In this document: positions 8,774-16,302 of the stretch, in pieces | Layout of the letters: the number at the start of each line of letters is the position of its first letter | Position numbering within the stretch: the first letter of the stretch is position 1 | Assembly: GCA_937888725.1 (NCBI GenBank) | Contig: CALARE010000039.1 | Coordinates: 1 to 28,082 of the forward strand | Direction of reading: 5' to 3' | DNA length: 28,082 bases | Source of the DNA: an uncultured Alphaproteobacteria bacterium | Lineage (GTDB): Bacteria; Pseudomonadota; Alphaproteobacteria; CAAHEQ01; UBA3637 | Notes under the pieces: model-generated | Seen by the model: only the letters and a program-made list of their open reading frames with translations | Databases searched by the model: none | What the model was told of the DNA's origin: nothing | Program-made: the position numbers and the translations under genes

Positions 8774-8879
8774 GCAAAAAATAACAAAAAAAATACCTCA
8801 TTTTAACATACTGGCGGTTAAGAGCATATTATCTCCTTGATTTATTTTTTATACTAGATTAAACTTTTAATCAACACAT

Positions 8880-9060
8880 TCCACCACACACAACACACAC
8901 GCCAGCCCCTGCCCGCTAGCCACCCTCACACCCGCACCCCGTCGTAAATATTCACCCCCCTGTCATTTAAAATTTATTTTCCGCCTGCCTACTCCCACCA
9001 CCCCACACCTCTCGCACCCGCACCGCCAGCCCGCCACCAGCTCACCCGCACACCTCGTGA
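8880..9060. other. C-rich, G-poor intergenic segment upstream of the ATPase gene
   Basis: The plus strand is dominated by C with A and very little G (repeated CACC, CCGC and CACACC motifs), interrupted by an AT stretch near 8944-8978. A matching C-rich segment follows the ATPase gene (10531-10658). I see no coding potential or stable hairpin. Confidence 0.6.
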
Positions 9061-9090
9061 CACCTTACACAGAGTTTTTTATTAAATAAT

Positions 9091-9174
9091 AATTTACAAA
9101 AGTGTTTATTTTTACATTTTTGTTAAGTATAATTTTACAAAAGTGTTGACTTTTGCATTTTTGTTAAGTATAAT
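9091..9174 (+). promoter_or_regulatory. Tandemly duplicated promoter of the ATPase gene
   Basis: Two copies of an approximately 41-bp unit (9091-9130 and 9131-9171) each carry a TATAAT -10 in the same context (GTTAAGTATAAT). The downstream copy has near-consensus elements, TTGACT (9146-9151), a 17-nt spacer and TATAAT (9169-9174). In the upstream copy the -35 has decayed to TTTATT (9105-9110). The downstream -10 is 25 nt before the ATG. Confidence 0.8.
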
Positions 9175-9198
9175 ATAAGTATAAACAAGGAGAGAAAC

Positions 9199-10530
9199 AT
9201 GCATACGACCAACAAACTGATTGACCGACCTTTATATTTAAACCGTCTCAAAAAATGGCTCAACCATACCGATTTGGTCAAAATTGTAACAGGTGTCCGC
9301 CGATGCGGTAAATCCAAAATATTTACATTGTTTCAAAACGAATTGAAAAAGCAATACCATATCCGCGAAAATCAAATTATTAATATTAATTTAGAAGATA
9401 TGTTTCAAACAAATGAAATTGGCTTATCTTACAATAAAAACAATCTATTAGAGCCTAATCAAGCTTTATTAAATTTTATTGTAAAAAAACTCAAAAATAA
9501 CAAAATGAACTATGTTTTTATTGACGAGGTCCAATTGCTTGAAAACTGGCAACAAGTTGCCAATACACTACGGCTTTGCAAGAATGTTGACTTATATTTA
9601 ACAGGGTCAAATGCTTATATGTTTTCAAGTGATTTATCCAACTCTTTTGGCGGACGATATATTGAAATTAAAATGATGCCTTATTCGTTTAAAGAATTTT
9701 GTTCAGCCTATATGACCATAAATGCCATCCCTCTCAAAAATACAAAAACACATCTACAAAAACCAGATTTAATGTTTTTATATGAAAAATATATTAAAGA
9801 AAGTGGTTTTCCACAAACCGTTTCCTTTTTAGGTGATCGTTCGCAGATTTTAGACTACCTCATAAATACCGTTTATTATAACACCATACAAAAAGATATT
9901 GTCAGCCGTTTTAACCTATCTCACGATAACAAATTAGATGCTGTTATTAGATATTTGTTTGATAATATCGGAAATGAAACCTCATTACGCGGGATTGAAA
10001 GAGGCCTCAAATCAGCAGGACAAAATATTTCCATCCCAACGATTGACAATTATATCAAAGGGTTAATTGATAGTTATTTAATCTATAAATGTGACAGATA
10101 TGACATTAAGGGCAAACAATTTTTAGATGCAAATTCGAAATACTATGTTTGTGATATCGGATTAAGAAGCATTTTGCTTGGCAAAACAGATATCGACCTT
10201 GGGCATATATTAGAAAATATCGTTTATTTAGAATTACGCCGTCGTGGTTATCGTGTTTCTGTTGGTAAAGTCCATACAAAAGTCGTTAAAGAAGCAGATG
10301 TCAGCAAAAGAAAAACAATTGAAGTTGACTTTGTCGCCCAAAAAGATGGGTTAATCGAATATTATCAAGTATCACTTTATACATTAGACCCACAAACATT
10401 GGCTCGCGAACTAGCACCGTTAGAAGCAATTAAAGACAATTATCCCAAATTTTTGCTTTCACTTGACTATGGCAGTAGCAATAATAACGGCATCAACCGA
10501 ATGAATGTGCTTGACTGGCTGACAACATAA
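9199..10530 (+). CDS. AAA-family ATPase with C-terminal DUF4143-type domain
   Basis: Length is 443 aa, typical of the family. The N-terminal ATPase domain shows Walker A GVRRCGKS (residues 32-39), Walker B YVFIDE (ending at Glu110) and a sensor-like LTGSNAYMFSSDL with FGGRYIEI. The C-terminal part has the DUF4143 layout, with ENIVYLELRRRGYRV followed by EVDFVAQ (Glu375-Asp377) and a YYQVS strand, which resembles a PD-(D/E)XK nuclease-like core. Such proteins are common, mobile and of poorly defined function. AAGGAG precedes the ATG by 6-7 nt. The gene is noticeably more AT-rich than its neighbours, stands alone with its own duplicated promoter, and is bounded by C-rich segments, all of which suggest horizontal acquisition. 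Confidence 0.9.
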   Translation: MHTTNKLIDRPLYLNRLKKWLNHTDLVKIVTGVRRCGKSKIFTLFQNELKKQYHIRENQIININLEDMFQTNEIGLSYNKNNLLEPNQALLNFIVKKLKNNKMNYVFIDEVQLLENWQQVANTLRLCKNVDLYLTGSNAYMFSSDLSNSFGGRYIEIKMMPYSFKEFCSAYMTINAIPLKNTKTHLQKPDLMFLYEKYIKESGFPQTVSFLGDRSQILDYLINTVYYNTIQKDIVSRFNLSHDNKLDAVIRYLFDNIGNETSLRGIERGLKSAGQNISIPTIDNYIKGLIDSYLIYKCDRYDIKGKQFLDANSKYYVCDIGLRSILLGKTDIDLGHILENIVYLELRRRGYRVSVGKVHTKVVKEADVSKRKTIEVDFVAQKDGLIEYYQVSLYTLDPQTLARELAPLEAIKDNYPKFLLSLDYGSSNNNGINRMNVLDWLTT

Positions 10531-10646
10531 CACCCCGCACCCGCACCACGCACACACCACCCGCTCGCCTGTCCGAACGCCGTCCCACACCACACCGCAC
10601 CCCGCCTGCCCGCTCTCACACGCACCCTGCCTGCCCGCACGCACCC

Positions 10647-10682
10647 CCCCCAAAGTGGCAAACAAAAACTCTTAGCAACCCA
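10647..10682. repeat. 36-nt dispersed repeat, copy B
   Basis: Matches 5632-5667 at about 31 of 36 positions in the same orientation, with the first 14 nt identical and the core CTTAGC conserved. It sits about 5 kb from copy A and on the far side of pflB and the ATPase gene. Confidence 0.7.
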
Positions 10683-10758
10683 CCACCACTCTCCGACACC
10701 ACCCCTTCGCTCCCCTGCCATCATCCCAAAAACAATTGCCTTTAAAAAATATTTTTTA

Positions 10759-10787
10759 TTGCAATTTAAAATAAAAAAAAGTACCAT
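10759..10787 (+). promoter_or_regulatory. Possible promoter of the glycosyltransferase gene
   Basis: TTGCAA (10759-10764), a 17-nt spacer and TACCAT (10782-10787), 40 nt before the ATG. The -35 hexamer equals that proposed for pflB. The match is moderate and the region is AT-rich, so chance is possible. Confidence 0.35.
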
Positions 10788-10826
10788 ACCTTCATTTGTT
10801 AAAAACTTAAGATAATAGGAGGCATT

Positions 10827-11816
10827 ATGACACAGCCATTTGTGAGCGTTATTGTTCCCATTTACAATGTTGAAACGTACTTAAGAGGGTGTTTAGACAG
10901 CCTCATCAACCAAACATTTAAAGATTTTGAGGTGATTATGGTTGATGATGGTGCCACAGATTCAAGCGGGTCCATTGCGGATGAATATGCAAAAAAAGAC
11001 AACCGTTTTTATGTCATTCATCAAGAAAATAAGGGTCTTTCAGGTGCTAGAAACACGGGGTTAAAACTCGCCAAAGGTCATTATATCAGCTTTTTAGATT
11101 CTGATGATTATTTTCACCCAGATTTTTTAAATTTAATGATGCAAGTCGCCCAAAATGAACAAACAGACGTTGTTTTTTGCAAATTGCACCACACCAATGA
11201 CCTTTATCAAAAAATGCCCTCAGGGCTTAAAATTGGTGACTTTAAAACACGTCGATTTTTCAAACCCTTTGCCGATTTTTTAAAGGAAAAAGTCCTTGCG
11301 ACCCAAGTCTGCATTAAGCTGTATAAAAAAGAGGCATTGGCTGATTTGACCTTTAAAGAAGGGATTTATTTTGAAGATGTTTTATTCACCACCTTATTTA
11401 TGGGAAGAGCCAAAAATGCGGTCTATATTGACGCACCACTTTATTATTATTACACCAATCCCAACTCTATTATGCATACCGCTTTTAATGAGAAAAAGGT
11501 GACAAGTTATGTGACCGTGATTGAGGAAATTTTTGCCTACGCAAGCACGCATCAGCAAAAATATCTCCCCCTGGTTCAGCGTGAGATTTTAAACAAACGG
11601 GTCAAAATGACGATGAATCAAGCTTTTCGCAAACAAAAGGATAGAACCGCTTGTTTAGAGTTGTTTAAACAAATGGGTGATGCCTTTCAACGCCTTTATC
11701 AAGCGGGTATCATCTCCTTTGATGGGTTAAAACTCAAACACCGTATGGCTCTTGCCTTGTTGCTAAAGGGGCATTATAAAATGGCTTATCAGGTGTTAAG
11801 CATTTTCCCATTTTAA
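10827..11816 (+). CDS. Family 2 glycosyltransferase
   Basis: A 329-aa GT-A-fold transferase of the kind that adds sugars to surface polysaccharides (capsule, LPS or exopolysaccharide). Visible family features: the N-terminal strand SVIVPIYN (residues 7-14), the nucleotide-binding VDDGATDSS (from residue 39), ENKGLSGARNTGL, and the DXD-type metal site FLDSDDYF (Asp91-Asp94). Further down, YFEDVLFTTLFM supplies the typical ED acidic pair that often acts as or near the catalytic base. The C-terminal 100 residues are basic and helical without a clear membrane segment. AGGAGG lies 4-5 nt before the ATG. The gene stands alone between its own possible promoter and a strong terminator, so no sugar pathway can be inferred from context; the acceptor is unknown. 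Confidence 0.93.
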   Translation: MTQPFVSVIVPIYNVETYLRGCLDSLINQTFKDFEVIMVDDGATDSSGSIADEYAKKDNRFYVIHQENKGLSGARNTGLKLAKGHYISFLDSDDYFHPDFLNLMMQVAQNEQTDVVFCKLHHTNDLYQKMPSGLKIGDFKTRRFFKPFADFLKEKVLATQVCIKLYKKEALADLTFKEGIYFEDVLFTTLFMGRAKNAVYIDAPLYYYYTNPNSIMHTAFNEKKVTSYVTVIEEIFAYASTHQQKYLPLVQREILNKRVKMTMNQAFRKQKDRTACLELFKQMGDAFQRLYQAGIISFDGLKLKHRMALALLLKGHYKMAYQVLSIFPF

Positions 11817-11854
11817 GCGTATTAAAAAAATATATTCCTTTTATAGAACCAAAC

Positions 11855-11892
11855 AAAAGGCAAGGTGCATGAAAAATCACCCTGCCTTTTTT
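11855..11892 (+). terminator. Rho-independent terminator after the glycosyltransferase
   Basis: AAAAGGCAAGGTG pairs with CACCCTGCCTTTT (one mismatch) around a 10-nt loop and is followed by a T-run, 38 nt after the stop codon. The A-run on the other side means it could also end the convergent rmuC transcript. Confidence 0.88.
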
Positions 11893-11963
11893 GAACTATT
11901 CCCTGAAAATTGGGCAGGAAAAAAGCCCCCCGAAGAATAAAGGATAGAAAGAGCAATCTTTGA

Positions 11964-12035
11964 AGGACAGCTCATTTTGTGGCTCTTTTTGAGGGACAGC
12001 TCATTTTAAGGGGCAACCATTTTGTGGCTCTTTTT
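11964..12035. repeat. Interleaved short direct repeats at the rmuC 3' end
   Basis: A 17-nt sequence (ATTTTGTGGCTCTTTTT) occurs at 11974-11990 and again at 12019-12035, where it runs into the rmuC stop codon. A second motif (GGACAGCTCATTTT) occurs at about 11965-11978 and 11994-12007. The copies are 45 and 29 bp apart. Confidence 0.8.
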
Positions 12036-13191
12036 AATTCATTGGCAAAGCGGTTTCGGACAAAGTATCCGTGCTGAGGGGCACTTGATCAACCCCCTTT
12101 AATTTGCGTGCCATTGCCCGTGTTCTTGTATCCGCCTCATCAAGGGTTTTGCTGGTTAATTCCACATTCCGTTTTAATTTTTCAATCCATGTAATATAGC
12201 GTTCAAATTCGGTTTTAACCTCGCCCAAGGTTTGCCACACCTCACCCGATCGCTTTTGTATCATTAATGATCGAAAGCCCATTTGTAATGAATTTAAAAA
12301 CGCCCCCAATGTTGATGGTCCTGCAATCGAAACACGATATTTGTTTTGAATCTCCCCTGCAAGTCCTGGTTTTTTCATCACCTCAGCATACAACCCCTCT
12401 GTTGGCAAAAACATAACCGCAAAATCCGTGGTTTTAGGTGGCATAATATATTTTGATTGAATCCGTTTTGCCTCCAACTTTATTTGCCGTTCAAGTTCTG
12501 TTGAAGCCACCTCAACCTGTGCCACGTCACCTCTATCAGAGGCATCAATCAAACGGTCATACGCCTCAATGGGAAATTTTGAATCAATGGGAATTAAAAC
12601 ATCACCTTCGGGCAATTTAATGGCATATTCCACCACCTCTTGCGTACTTAAATCAATATGTGCATTCTTAATATATTGATCGGGACAAAGCATTTGTTCA
12701 AGCAAAGAACCTAATTGCACCTCCCCCCATGTGCCTCTTGTTTTTACATTCGTGAGCACCCGCTTTAACCCACCAACATCTGAGGCAAGCATCTGCATTT
12801 CACCCAACCCTTGATGCACTTTTTCAAGCCGTTCAGACACCAATGAGAATGACTCTGTCAAGCGTTTTTCAAGCGTAACGTTAAGCTTTTCATCCACAGT
12901 TGACCGCATATCATCAAGCTTTTTAGCATTATCAATATTGATTTTATCGAGGCGATCTTCCACCGTTTTTCGAATCGAATCATTAAACAAAACCAATTGC
13001 TGTGCCAGCTCCTGTCTGAGTGTTTGAGCATCTTGACGTGTTAAACGTTCAAGCCGTTCAATTTCCGCCGATAACACAGGTGTTACAGCCTTTTTAGGTT
13101 GCCCTATCACCTTAAAAATCAACGTCACAATCATTAAAACAAGAACAATACTGACAACGCCTGCGATTAAAAGAAAAAGCTCTGGTGACAT
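12034..13191 (-). CDS. rmuC: RmuC family DNA recombination protein
   Basis: RmuC-family proteins limit recombination at inverted repeats and have a nuclease-like fold. This 385-aa protein has an N-terminal membrane anchor (about residues 5-28, LFLLIAGVVSIVLVLMIVTL), a coiled coil of Glu/Lys/Leu-rich heptads (about 40-135), and the conserved RmuC core starting at RGTWGEVQLGSLLEQML and continuing through DVLIPIDSKFPIEAYDRL and FAVMFLPTEGLYAEV. The ATG at 13191 has AAGGA 7 nt upstream and places the membrane segment at the N-terminus; an upstream in-frame TTG at 13221 is rejected. The gene is divergent from the M50-like gene and convergent with the glycosyltransferase. The presence of RmuC is of interest in a region so rich in inverted repeats, but that link is only suggestive. 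Confidence 0.95.
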   Translation of the reverse strand: MSPELFLLIAGVVSIVLVLMIVTLIFKVIGQPKKAVTPVLSAEIERLERLTRQDAQTLRQELAQQLVLFNDSIRKTVEDRLDKINIDNAKKLDDMRSTVDEKLNVTLEKRLTESFSLVSERLEKVHQGLGEMQMLASDVGGLKRVLTNVKTRGTWGEVQLGSLLEQMLCPDQYIKNAHIDLSTQEVVEYAIKLPEGDVLIPIDSKFPIEAYDRLIDASDRGDVAQVEVASTELERQIKLEAKRIQSKYIMPPKTTDFAVMFLPTEGLYAEVMKKPGLAGEIQNKYRVSIAGPSTLGAFLNSLQMGFRSLMIQKRSGEVWQTLGEVKTEFERYITWIEKLKRNVELTSKTLDEADTRTRAMARKLKGVDQVPLSTDTLSETALPMN

Positions 13192-13288
13192 AAAAAAATC
13201 CTTTACATTATTTTGTTTCAATTTATATAATAAAGCATACTGAATGAAAAGTGAACAAATTACAACCTTTTTTTATGAGGGATTAAAA

Positions 13289-13957
13289 ATGAAAAAATTA
13301 AACACCTGTTTCAATTTGATAATCGAAGCACTGAAATGGCCCTGTGCGATTTTAATGCTTATCTTACTCATCCCTGCAATGCAGGCAGATATGTATGTTA
13401 TCGAACGGCTCACAAACATGGATGTGTTGATTCATTTTTTCCTCCCTTTTGGTGCAACGGCAATATTGTTTTTGTTTATGCCAGCTTTGGCGGGGTCTTT
13501 TTTTGCGATTATGGAACATGAGCTTACCCACATGTTTTTTGCTGTTTTAACGTTTCATAAACCCAAAGGGTTAGATGTCAATCAAGATGTCGGAGGCTCT
13601 TTTTCCTTTGAGGGAAAGGGCAACTGGCTTGTCGCTTTAGCCCCTTATTTTTTCCCCCTCTTTTGGTTCTTTTTAATCCTATTAACACCGATTTACACCT
13701 CATTTACGGGCAAATTACCTGAGTTTTATCTTCCCATGTTGGGCGTGTTTGCTGGCTATAATTTTATTGTCAGTTGCCTCTCCATCCATCCCAAACAAAC
13801 CGACTTTAAAGTCGCGGGATATTTTTTCACCATCTGCTTTTTGCCGGGGGTTTTATTTTTAAAGTATGGGATGATTTTTTGCTATTCCATTAAAGGGATG
13901 CCAGGGTTAGAGGCTTATATAGAGCTCATCATTCAAAAATTGGGAACTTTTATTTAG
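13289..13957 (+). CDS. Membrane M50-like zinc metallopeptidase
   Basis: A 222-aa polytopic membrane protein with about five or six hydrophobic segments. Residues 77-81 read HELTH within a hydrophobic helix (FFAIMEHELTHMFFAV), the HExxH zinc site of intramembrane M50 (site-2-type) peptidases. A conserved-looking segment HPKQTDFKVAG (Asp172) lies at the start of a later hydrophobic stretch and could give the third ligand, as an aspartate does in this clan. LVALAPYFFPLFW follows the first motif, as AGP/APY-type segments do in M50B proteins. Start: GAGGGA lies about 6 nt before the ATG at 13289; the frame extends upstream to 13244, but that ATG has no ribosome-binding site. It diverges from rmuC across about 97 bp. 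The substrate is unknown, and no anti-sigma factor or other obvious target is adjacent. Confidence 0.8.
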   Translation: MKKLNTCFNLIIEALKWPCAILMLILLIPAMQADMYVIERLTNMDVLIHFFLPFGATAILFLFMPALAGSFFAIMEHELTHMFFAVLTFHKPKGLDVNQDVGGSFSFEGKGNWLVALAPYFFPLFWFFLILLTPIYTSFTGKLPEFYLPMLGVFAGYNFIVSCLSIHPKQTDFKVAGYFFTICFLPGVLFLKYGMIFCYSIKGMPGLEAYIELIIQKLGTFI

Positions 13958-14051
13958 CGTTTACGCCTTTAAAATCAAGCACTTTCAAAAAAAATGCAAA
14001 AAAAGTAAAAAAAATGCATTTTGTCTATTTTCATCTTGTTTTTTTTAGTGT

Positions 14052-14093
14052 ATAGTAAGAAAAACAAAAATCAAAAACAAAAGGAGTCAATGA
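14052..14093 (+). promoter_or_regulatory. -10 element and ribosome-binding site of the five-gene operon
   Basis: TATAGT (14052-14057) lies 32 nt before the ATG at 14090 and follows a run of T; no good -35 is found at 16-18 nt. AAGGAG (14081-14086) sits 3 nt before one ATG and 6 nt before the next (14093), so either could be used. The sequence upstream (13980-14020) is A-rich with repeated AAAAAATGCA-like stretches. Confidence 0.35.
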
Positions 14094-15082
14094 TGGAAGA
14101 GATTATTTTCCCCAACCAAATTAGAATGTTCCGCCGTGTGCGTGGTAAAACGATGAAAAGCCTTGCTGATGCTTTGAATTTAAGCTTATCCGCTATTTCA
14201 AAAATTGAAAAAGGCTATCGTAGAGTGGACGAGGTTCAATTAAAAAAGATTTCTGAATTTTTAAACTGCCCTGGCGAATCGCTTTTTGTGAGTGAACGCT
14301 CCAGCCAGCCTGAAGTTGTCAAAGCGTGGAAACGCGAACAAGAACGACGTCAAAAAATCAATTCTGGCTCTGGTCTTAAAACATTGGGTGCTGGCCTTCG
14401 CTATTTGCGGGGTGAAAAGGGTTTAACCTTACATGATGTTGCCAAAGGGGCAAAGATGACTCTTTCAGTCTATCACCGTATTGAAATGGGTCAACGGGAG
14501 GTTGATGAAAAAACATTCAAAGATATCGCCCATGCCCTTGGTTTATCAGATACAGATTTACAACTTAAAATTTATGAACTCGATATGTCTGGTGCGTTAG
14601 ATGAGCTCAAACAACATGAGGGCAAAACAGGCATTTACACATCCAAAGGGGGCTATAACGATTTACCCGTCAGCCGTTTTATGATCAGAACTGCTGACAG
14701 CCAAGAATTTAGCGTTCCTATTTACGGTTTCCCTGAAGAAGGGGGCATTGTTTTGGTCAACAAAAATCAATCTGTTGGTTCTGTGCTTTGTCCATCTACT
14801 TTGTCATATGATAAAGAAATGTACGCTTTACGGTTAAAGACACAAATCTTAGGGCCAGCCATTCCACAAGATTCTGTTTTGGTTATTTCACCCAACAACC
14901 GTCCAAACAAAGGGGACATTGCCGTTTTACCAATTGAAAACAACCGTGTCCGCATTGGTATTTTGCAATCTGCCTCAACGGACAAACCAACACTTTATAT
15001 TCCATTTAAAGATGAGAGCATCACATTATCAACACCTGAGCTTGAATCGATGCACCGTGTTGTCATGGTTATGATTGGTTAA
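14090..15082 (+). CDS. Double-HTH (XRE-type) regulator with degenerate S24-like C-terminal domain
   Basis: A 330-aa protein with two Cro/CI-type helix-turn-helix domains in tandem: residues 10-60 (SLADALNLSLSAISKIEKG) and 98-155 (TLHDVAKGAKMTLSVYHRIEMG). A basic linker joins them. The C-terminal 120 residues resemble the LexA/CI S24 dimerisation fold (AIPQDSVLVISPNNRPNKGDIAVL, ending MHRVVMVMIG). The stretch that should carry the catalytic Ser (usually GDSM just before the P-x-I/P turn) reads KTQILGPAIP, so self-cleavage is unlikely. Two HTHs in one chain may bind a bipartite or long operator. The gene is first in a tight plus-strand set (13 bp to the next start), so it probably controls the operon; the A/T-rich repeats just upstream are possible targets. 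The frame extends 69 nt upstream but without a ribosome-binding site. Confidence 0.88.
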   Translation: MMEEIIFPNQIRMFRRVRGKTMKSLADALNLSLSAISKIEKGYRRVDEVQLKKISEFLNCPGESLFVSERSSQPEVVKAWKREQERRQKINSGSGLKTLGAGLRYLRGEKGLTLHDVAKGAKMTLSVYHRIEMGQREVDEKTFKDIAHALGLSDTDLQLKIYELDMSGALDELKQHEGKTGIYTSKGGYNDLPVSRFMIRTADSQEFSVPIYGFPEEGGIVLVNKNQSVGSVLCPSTLSYDKEMYALRLKTQILGPAIPQDSVLVISPNNRPNKGDIAVLPIENNRVRIGILQSASTDKPTLYIPFKDESITLSTPELESMHRVVMVMIG

Positions 15083-15095
15083 ATAGGAGAGGCAT

Positions 15096-16283
15096 ATGTC
15101 TGAAACAGAACAAAAAACACCGACAGGGGAGCTTTCATTAAGCACAGCTGAAAAAAAGCATGAGGAACTTGTCGCTCCGTTTGAAGATATTAAGGAAGAG
15201 GACTTTTTTGAAAAGGATCTGAATGCACCGAAAGAGGATGACTATAATGAAGAAGATGTGCCAGAGCGGGAATATATCCCTATGCCATCAATTTTTGAGC
15301 CAATCCCTGAGGAAGCACAAAAAGAAATCCTTTCAAAATTCGCCCTTAAAAAGCGGGAAAAGGAGGAAGTTACCTCAACAACCGCCCAACGGTTGGTCAA
15401 TCAATTCCGTGCTCTTTCGGCGTTTCGTTCTGATTATGTGTTGACATATAATAAAGAGTTGATGACCGCTTCGGACGAGGTTATTAATTATTTGCCACAT
15501 ATTTTAGGTGGTTCTGCGGTGCGTGAATACTTGGATTATTTGCTCGCTCAGAAAAAGCAAGGCAGAGAATTTGACCAAGATAACATTGATTTTTCAATCA
15601 CCAATGATACGGGCTATTTACCATCACCTGAGGGGGATTTTGCCACACCAGAGGCAAGTGATGGTACAAAGGCACCAATTGATGCAACCGTGGCTCAAGG
15701 ACAAACGCAAACTTTGAGCAAATTGGTTGGTGAAATACAAAAAGCAAATGAGGCACAAACCAAAGCGTTGAATGACAGTGTTCAAGCACTTAAAACCGCT
15801 ATTGAAACGGCTCCGACAGGCTCAAACAGACTGACCCGTGATGATATCGAGGCAATTGTAGACGGTCAACGAAAAATAATGTCCGAGGCGATGGAAAAAT
15901 TTATGCTCTTGCAAGCCCGTGCTTTTTCCGACACGGTGGAAGAACTTAATCGCCAAACAGAGCTGATTCAAGCACAATTTCGCCCCGTTGGTGCCGTGCG
16001 TCAAGCGATGAGTTCGCTCAAAGCCTCCACACAAAAAAAGGATGAAAAAGAGGAGAAAGAGGATAAATCTCTAAAGGGTGAAAAACCGCTCAAAGCTGAA
16101 AAAGAGGAAACACCCAAAACAGACACCCTCCCCTTGTTAAAAGAGGTTGTGAAAGAGGAAGAACCCGCTCCTGTGACGCATAAAAAACCAAAAAAAGAGG
16201 CAAAATCCACCACAAAACCAACCGTCCAAATTGATGATGGGGAATATGAGATTTTAACCGAGTTTGATATTCAATCTGACTAA
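15096..16283 (+). CDS. Hypothetical acidic coiled-coil protein, operon gene 2
   Basis: I do not recognise this 395-aa protein. It has no signal peptide or membrane segment. Residues 1-75 are very acidic and Pro-containing. Residues 76-160 look folded and helical (AQRLVNQFRALSAFRSDYVLTYN and YLPHILGG). Residues 200-300 are Gln/Ala/Glu-rich with coiled-coil character (LSKLVGEIQKANEAQTKAL and VEELNRQTELIQAQF). Residues 310-375 are a Lys/Glu tail, followed by a short acidic end. AGGAG precedes the ATG by 6-7 nt, 13 bp after the regulator's stop. The design (coiled coil with charged disordered ends) suits a cytoplasmic scaffold or assembly factor for the envelope proteins encoded downstream; that is inference from context only. 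Confidence 0.8.
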   Translation: MSETEQKTPTGELSLSTAEKKHEELVAPFEDIKEEDFFEKDLNAPKEDDYNEEDVPEREYIPMPSIFEPIPEEAQKEILSKFALKKREKEEVTSTTAQRLVNQFRALSAFRSDYVLTYNKELMTASDEVINYLPHILGGSAVREYLDYLLAQKKQGREFDQDNIDFSITNDTGYLPSPEGDFATPEASDGTKAPIDATVAQGQTQTLSKLVGEIQKANEAQTKALNDSVQALKTAIETAPTGSNRLTRDDIEAIVDGQRKIMSEAMEKFMLLQARAFSDTVEELNRQTELIQAQFRPVGAVRQAMSSLKASTQKKDEKEEKEDKSLKGEKPLKAEKEETPKTDTLPLLKEVVKEEEPAPVTHKKPKKEAKSTTKPTVQIDDGEYEILTEFDIQSD

Positions 16284-16302
16284 ATAAAATGGTAGGGGAC
16301 AA

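Larger units (their letters stand above)
8629..9198. other. 570-bp intergenic region between divergent pflB and ATPase genes
   Basis: Holds the pflB promoter/leader (8629 to about 8880), a 16-bp AT-rich dyad (8857-8872, GATTAAA-CT-TTTAATC), a C-rich and very G-poor segment (about 8880-9060) and the duplicated ATPase promoter (9091-9174). I see no gene. Short open frames across it (for example 8543-8806) overlap the pflB start and lack a ribosome-binding site. Confidence 0.75.
10531..10826. other. C-rich intergenic segment, dispersed repeat copy B and GT2 upstream region
   Basis: About 10531-10658 is extremely C-rich and G-poor on the plus strand, like the segment before the ATPase gene. It is followed by copy B of the 36-nt dispersed repeat (10647-10682, matching 5632-5667) and an AT-rich stretch with the GT2 promoter. 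Open frames on the opposite strand here give Gly/Arg/Cys/Val-rich low-complexity translations and are not credible. No clear terminator for the ATPase gene is visible. Confidence 0.65.

Noticed and set aside
8543..8806. 87-codon plus-strand frame across the pflB start and promoter
   Set aside because: Antisense to the pflB 5' end, no ribosome-binding site, and it crosses the likely regulatory region.
10467..10787. Minus-strand frames in the C-rich segment after the ATPase gene
   Set aside because: Gly/Arg/Cys/Trp/Val low-complexity translations arise from the C-rich plus strand; they overlap the ATPase 3' end.
13192..13221. Upstream TTG start extending RmuC by 10 residues
   Set aside because: The ATG at 13191 has AAGGA at good spacing, and the extension would bury the membrane anchor behind a charged, weakly supported leader.
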